Made by a program: the position numbers and the translations under genes. The notes below the pieces were generated by a model that saw only the letters and a program-made list of their open reading frames with translations, did no database searches and was not told where the DNA came from. Positions 60,671 to 64,000 of a DNA stretch of 64,000 nt are shown one piece after another. Every line of letters starts with the position of its first letter. Positions within the stretch are counted from its first letter, which is position 1. Source of the stretch: Paraburkholderia madseniana (GTDB lineage Bacteria; Pseudomonadota; Gammaproteobacteria; Burkholderiales; Burkholderiaceae); assembly GCF_009690905.1 (NCBI RefSeq), contig NZ_VOSW01000036.1, positions 1-64,000 of the forward strand. The letters are read 5' to 3'.

Positions 60671-62212
60671 TCAGCTTGGTCGACCGAGCAGATCGCGCAG
60701 CACGCGGCGCAGAACCTTGCCGGTGGCCGAACGCGGCAGGTCCTCGATAATGCGGATCTCCGAGGGCCACTTAAGCCGCCCGAGGCGCCGGCGGTTGTGC
60801 GCCTCGATCGCCTCCACCAACGCTTGCTGCGCCAGAACCTCGTCGCGCTCCGGTACCACAAACGCCAGCGGGCGCTCGCCGAATCGCTCGTCGGCCACAC
60901 CGACTACGGCGCATTCAGAAACGCCCGGCACCTCGAGGATGGCCTGCTCGATCTCCTGCGGGTAAATGTTCACGCCGCCGGAGATGATCATGTCGTCCTG
61001 CCGGTCCCTGAGGTAAAGATAGCCGTCGACATCCACGTGGCCCACGTCGCCGAACGTCTGCCAACCCCGCTCGCTCGTTCTGGCCGCCGTCTTTTGCGGC
61101 TCCTTGAAATAGGTGAACGGGGCGATGCCCGAGAAGTGGACGACCCCAGTCTCTCCAGCCGGCAATTCCTGCCCGTCGGCGCCGAGGACATGGATCTCGC
61201 CCTTGCGGGCACGACCCACCGAGCCCAGCTTGCGAAGCGCCTCAGCTGAATCGATCAGCGTCAGGCCTATGCCTTCGCTGCCCGAGTAATACTCGAGCAG
61301 GATCGGCCCCCACCAGTCGATCATGCGCTGCTTGAGCGTGGCGGCGCATGGCGCGGCACCATGTACCGCCACGCGGTGCGCCGGGGCCGCGAAGGCGCCT
61401 CGGCAGCTTTCGGGCAAAGCCAGCAGGCGCTGGAACATCGTTGGCACCCACTGGCTGTGCGTGATAGCCTCGCGCTCCAGCACGTCGAGCGCCAGTTCGG
61501 CATCGAAGCGCTCCAATAGATGGACCGTGCCACCGCCGGCCGTGACGGCCAGAGCGAAGCGCAGCGGCGCGGCATGATAGAGCGGCGCGGTGGAGAGGTA
61601 ACGAACGCCCATCCCACCGAGTCCGAAGAGCTGCAGAAGGTCTGCGGCAAAAGCGGGCGGTCCAAGGTAGTCGGCCGCCGGCAGCGGCCGCCACACTCCC
61701 TTGGGCGCACCGGTGGTCCCCGAGGTGTAGACCATGAGGGCACCGGGCGGCTCGTGCACACGTGCTGTCGGCGGCTCGCCTGCTGCCAGGGTTTCGAGCG
61801 AATCGAAGTGTTCAATCGATCCGCCGATCGAAAGCCAGCTCACCAGTTCGTGTTGCAACGCGGCGCGCAGGTCCGCTCCTAATTCGGCTAGGGCGGCATC
61901 CACCACAACGAGCTTCGCCTCTGCGTTCCCGACCATGTACACCGCTTCGGGCAACGCCAGCGTAGTCGGCATCGGCGTGAGGTAGAGGCCGCACCGGTAG
62001 GCGCCCCAGGCAATCGCAAGCGCCTCCGGCCGGTTGCCGCACAGACTCACGAGATGGTCCCCACGGGCCAGCCCCCGGCTTTCGAACACCCGCGCATAGC
62101 GGTTGGCGAGCGCCTCCAGTTCAGCGTAACTGAGGTGCATGTTGCCGAACACCACCGCGGAACGATGCGGCGTGTCCAGTGCCCAGCGGCGCAGATCGGC
62201 GGCTGCCGTCAT
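60671..62212 (-). CDS. AMP-dependent acyl-CoA synthetase (second ligase)
   Basis: About 513 residues from the ATG at 62212 (MTAAADLRRWALDTP). P-loop MVYTSGTTGAPKGVWR, LEYYSGSEG, GWQTFGDVGHVDVDGYLYLRDR and the C-terminal LPRSATGKVLRRVLRDLL. It belongs to the fatty/aryl acyl-CoA ligase group and differs from the AliA-like protein at 37.6 kb. It may activate a later acid intermediate or a different entry substrate. Confidence 0.87.
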   Translation of the reverse strand: MTAAADLRRWALDTPHRSAVVFGNMHLSYAELEALANRYARVFESRGLARGDHLVSLCGNRPEALAIAWGAYRCGLYLTPMPTTLALPEAVYMVGNAEAKLVVVDAALAELGADLRAALQHELVSWLSIGGSIEHFDSLETLAAGEPPTARVHEPPGALMVYTSGTTGAPKGVWRPLPAADYLGPPAFAADLLQLFGLGGMGVRYLSTAPLYHAAPLRFALAVTAGGGTVHLLERFDAELALDVLEREAITHSQWVPTMFQRLLALPESCRGAFAAPAHRVAVHGAAPCAATLKQRMIDWWGPILLEYYSGSEGIGLTLIDSAEALRKLGSVGRARKGEIHVLGADGQELPAGETGVVHFSGIAPFTYFKEPQKTAARTSERGWQTFGDVGHVDVDGYLYLRDRQDDMIISGGVNIYPQEIEQAILEVPGVSECAVVGVADERFGERPLAFVVPERDEVLAQQALVEAIEAHNRRRLGRLKWPSEIRIIEDLPRSATGKVLRRVLRDLLGRPS

Positions 62213-62280
62213 CGGTTCAATCCTTGCGCAAGAGGCAGAGGCGGAAGATCTCATAGCCGGAGGTGTGCTTCATCGCGCCC

Positions 62281-63195
62281 TCACTTCCCCGCCGCCCGTT
62301 CCGCCTTCTCGGCCTCGGCGCGCGAACGCACAACGGCCTTCGCCTCGGCCCAATCGGACGCCGTTAGCTGGGACAGGTCGGCGAAAGTGCTGGGTGCTGC
62401 AAGGTGGTGTCCGCCATCGATCGCAATGTTCTGCCCCGTGAGGTAGTTGCATCCGTCAGATTGCAGCAAGGTCAGCAGGTTCGAGAGTTCCTCCATCCTG
62501 CCGAAACGGCGCATGGGAACCTGCTCGGACGAGACTGCGCCCACGTTGGCTTTCGGAATCGGAGACAACTTCTCCCAAGCGCTGTCGGTTGGAAAGGGAC
62601 CTGGCGCGACCGCGTTCACGCGGATGCCGTGACGGCCCCACTCCACCGCGAGCGACATCGTCATCGCATGCACGGCCGTCTTCGCCATCGCCGAGGGCAA
62701 CACATAGGCCGAACCGGTCCAAACCCAGGTGACGAGCATGCTGACCACCGAGCCCGGTAGTCCCTGCTCGATCCAGCGGCGACCGCAGGCCAGGGTGGAA
62801 AAGAGCGCCCCATCCATCACGGTCGAGCGCACGGCGGCGAAGCCGCGCGGGCTGATCTCGGTCGACGGTGCGATGAAGTTCGCTGCGGCGTTGTTGACCA
62901 GACCGGTGAGCGGACCGGTCTGCCATATGGTCTCCACCATCGATTCGATCTGCTCGGCCTCGCGCACGTCACAGACATGCGCCTCGATCGCGCCGCCATG
63001 CTGCGCCTGTGCGCCAAGTTCGGCCACGGTCTGCTCGAGCACGGCCGGACGGCGTCCGCAGATGTGCACGGCGGCGCCGCGCGCCACGAAGGCACGTGAG
63101 AGCTCCTTGCCAAGGCCGGTGCCACCGCCGGTCACCAGAATGCGCTTGCCGCGCAGCACGTCCGGACGGAACGGATCGCTCATCGAGTCTTCCAT
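62281..63195 (-). CDS. 2,4-dienoyl-CoA reductase-like SDR
   Basis: A 304-residue SDR. TGGGTGLGKELSRAF, LVNNAAANFIAPSTEISPRGF and YVLPSAMAKTAVHAM match the DECR branch, in which Ser-x3-Lys replaces the usual Tyr-x3-Lys. Such enzymes reduce dienoyl-CoA or act on related CoA intermediates with NADPH. GGAGAC lies upstream of the ATG. It is the third CoA-reductase-like SDR of the cluster, which implies unsaturated intermediates. Confidence 0.84.
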   Translation of the reverse strand: MEDSMSDPFRPDVLRGKRILVTGGGTGLGKELSRAFVARGAAVHICGRRPAVLEQTVAELGAQAQHGGAIEAHVCDVREAEQIESMVETIWQTGPLTGLVNNAAANFIAPSTEISPRGFAAVRSTVMDGALFSTLACGRRWIEQGLPGSVVSMLVTWVWTGSAYVLPSAMAKTAVHAMTMSLAVEWGRHGIRVNAVAPGPFPTDSAWEKLSPIPKANVGAVSSEQVPMRRFGRMEELSNLLTLLQSDGCNYLTGQNIAIDGGHHLAAPSTFADLSQLTASDWAEAKAVVRSRAEAEKAERAAGK

Positions 63196-63252
63196 ATGTG
63201 TCTCCTGTCTTTTTTAAAGCGGTCCCGAAACCGCGTTGCCTCCAACCGCTCG

Positions 63253-64000
63253 CTAGCGCGCCTCTGTTCGCGGCCGGAAATCCGCGAATAACTGCCGGCC
63301 GATGATGTGCTTCATGATCTCGATGGAGCCTCCGGCGATCTTGACGATGCGGGCGTCGGCATAGGCCCGCGCGATTGGATATTCCCACATGTAGCCCCAC
63401 CCGCCGAACAGTTGCAGGCACTCGTCCACCACGCGGCAGTGCAGATTGCTCAGGTACATCTTGGCCATCGCCGCGTCGATGGCATCGAGCCGGCCTTCCA
63501 TGAACAGCTGGATGCATTTGTCGGTGAACTGGCGCCCTACCGCCGTATCGGTGGCCAGCTCCGCCAGCTTGAACTGCGTGTTCTGGAACTCGCCGATCGT
63601 CTTGCCGAAAGCCTTGCGTTCGCCGGTGTACTGGATGGTGTATTCGATCACACGCTCGGCAACGGCCGCCGACCGGATCGCCTGCGCAAGCCGTTCCTGC
63701 GCAAGCTTGGTCATCATCAGCTCGAAGCCTCGTCCTTCCTCGCCCAGCATGGCCGACGCCGGCACGCGCAGATCGTCGAAGAACAGTTCCGAGGTGTCCT
63801 GCGCCTTCATGCCGAGCTTGTCCAGGTTCTTGCCGCGGCGAAAGCCCGGCAGGCTGGTATCGATCAGGAACAGGGTGATGCCCTTCGCGCCCGCGGCCGA
63901 GTCGGTCCTGGTCGCCAGCACCAGCACGTCGCACAGTTGACCGTTGGAGATGAAGACCTTCTGGCCGTTGATCACATAGTCGTCTCCGTCGCGGACCGCC
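63253..64000 (-). CDS. Acyl-CoA dehydrogenase, partial (5' end outside window)
   Basis: The frame runs off the window edge; the last 249 or so residues are seen. VINGQKVFISNG, LDKLGMKAQDTSELFFDDLRVP, ERKAFGKTIGEFQNTQFKLAEL, LQLFGGWGYMWEYPIARAYADARI and GGSIEIMKHIIGR are typical of the isovaleryl/long-chain-like ACAD branch. The YEGT-type Glu is not at the C-terminal position, which is normal for members that use another residue. It probably introduces a double bond after ring opening. Confidence 0.88.
   Translation of the reverse strand, partial: AVRDGDDYVINGQKVFISNGQLCDVLVLATRTDSAAGAKGITLFLIDTSLPGFRRGKNLDKLGMKAQDTSELFFDDLRVPASAMLGEEGRGFELMMTKLAQERLAQAIRSAAVAERVIEYTIQYTGERKAFGKTIGEFQNTQFKLAELATDTAVGRQFTDKCIQLFMEGRLDAIDAAMAKMYLSNLHCRVVDECLQLFGGWGYMWEYPIARAYADARIVKIAGGSIEIMKHIIGRQLFADFRPRTEAR

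Overview
The window is high-GC DNA with the gene content and operon style of a Burkholderiales beta-proteobacterium (Paraburkholderia, Cupriavidus or Caballeronia type). It looks like an accessory region such as a genomic island or megaplasmid. This is inferred from gene families only; no rRNA, tRNA or species marker is present. Transposon wreckage, a Tn7-like element and long catabolic operons dominate.

Layout. (1) 0.1-1.5 kb: three decayed IS6-family transposase fragments. (2) 1.5-7.7 kb, minus strand: an eight-gene operon with a polar amino-acid ABC importer (solute-binding protein, two permeases, ATPase), a D-threonine-aldolase/D-serine-dehydratase-like PLP enzyme, RidA, an SDR and an RraA-family protein. 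Two tandem LysR genes (7.9-9.8 kb) diverge from it. Together these suggest uptake and breakdown of a beta-hydroxy amino acid. (3) 10.1-13.5 kb, minus: remains of a polyol operon (sugar-binding protein, SDR, 5'-truncated gatZ/kbaZ). (4) 13.5-18.1 kb: a compact Tn7-like transposon (tnsA, tnsB, tnsC, short tniQ) with no visible cargo, one end of which cuts gatZ. (5) 18.7-26 kb: two copies of an orphan membrane cassette (multi-TM protein, NorE-like oxidase subunit III, small subunit IV-like protein) flanking a phosphatase, an APH-like kinase and two poorly characterised proteins. (6) 26-30 kb, minus: Mo-bisPGD oxidoreductase, 7Fe ferredoxin and FprA-type reductase, a possible electron chain. (7) 30-36.6 kb, minus: RND/MMPL transporter, YCF48-like protein, DUF1329 and DUF1302, an envelope block often found with hydrophobic-compound catabolism. 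(8) 36.7-64 kb: the catabolic core.

The catabolic core is the main finding. On the minus strand (47.1 to 36.7 kb) it holds an SDR, an aldehyde dehydrogenase, a XylM-like diiron membrane monooxygenase, a small membrane protein resembling styrene oxide isomerase StyC, and a XylA-like ferredoxin-reductase. These are followed by an AliB-like acyl-CoA dehydrogenase, an SDR, a MaoC protein, an AliA-like CoA ligase and a crotonase. A MalT/AlkS-type LuxR regulator (47.4-50.3 kb) faces this arm. Downstream of it the plus-strand arm (50.5-59.5 kb) has an SDR, a ketosynthase-DUF35 fusion, an SCP-x thiolase, BadH-like and BadI-like ring-cleavage enzymes, an unusual FadJ-like protein, a split MaoC hydratase pair and a CoA-transferase. 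BKACE, a second CoA ligase, a dienoyl-CoA-reductase-like SDR and an acyl-CoA dehydrogenase cut by the window edge follow on the minus strand.

My inference is a route alkene -> epoxide (XylM/XylA-like) -> aldehyde (StyC-like isomerisation) -> carboxylic acid (ALDH) -> CoA ester (AliA-like) -> cyclohexenyl-CoA (AliB-like) -> hydroxy and keto intermediates (hydratase, BadH-like) -> ring opening (BadI-like) -> beta-oxidation. An exocyclic-methylene or isopropenyl cycloalkane, for example a monoterpene, would fit. TACACTA-containing sites before several of these operons hint at a shared regulon. All assignments come from reading the sequence and from memory of the families; no database search was run.
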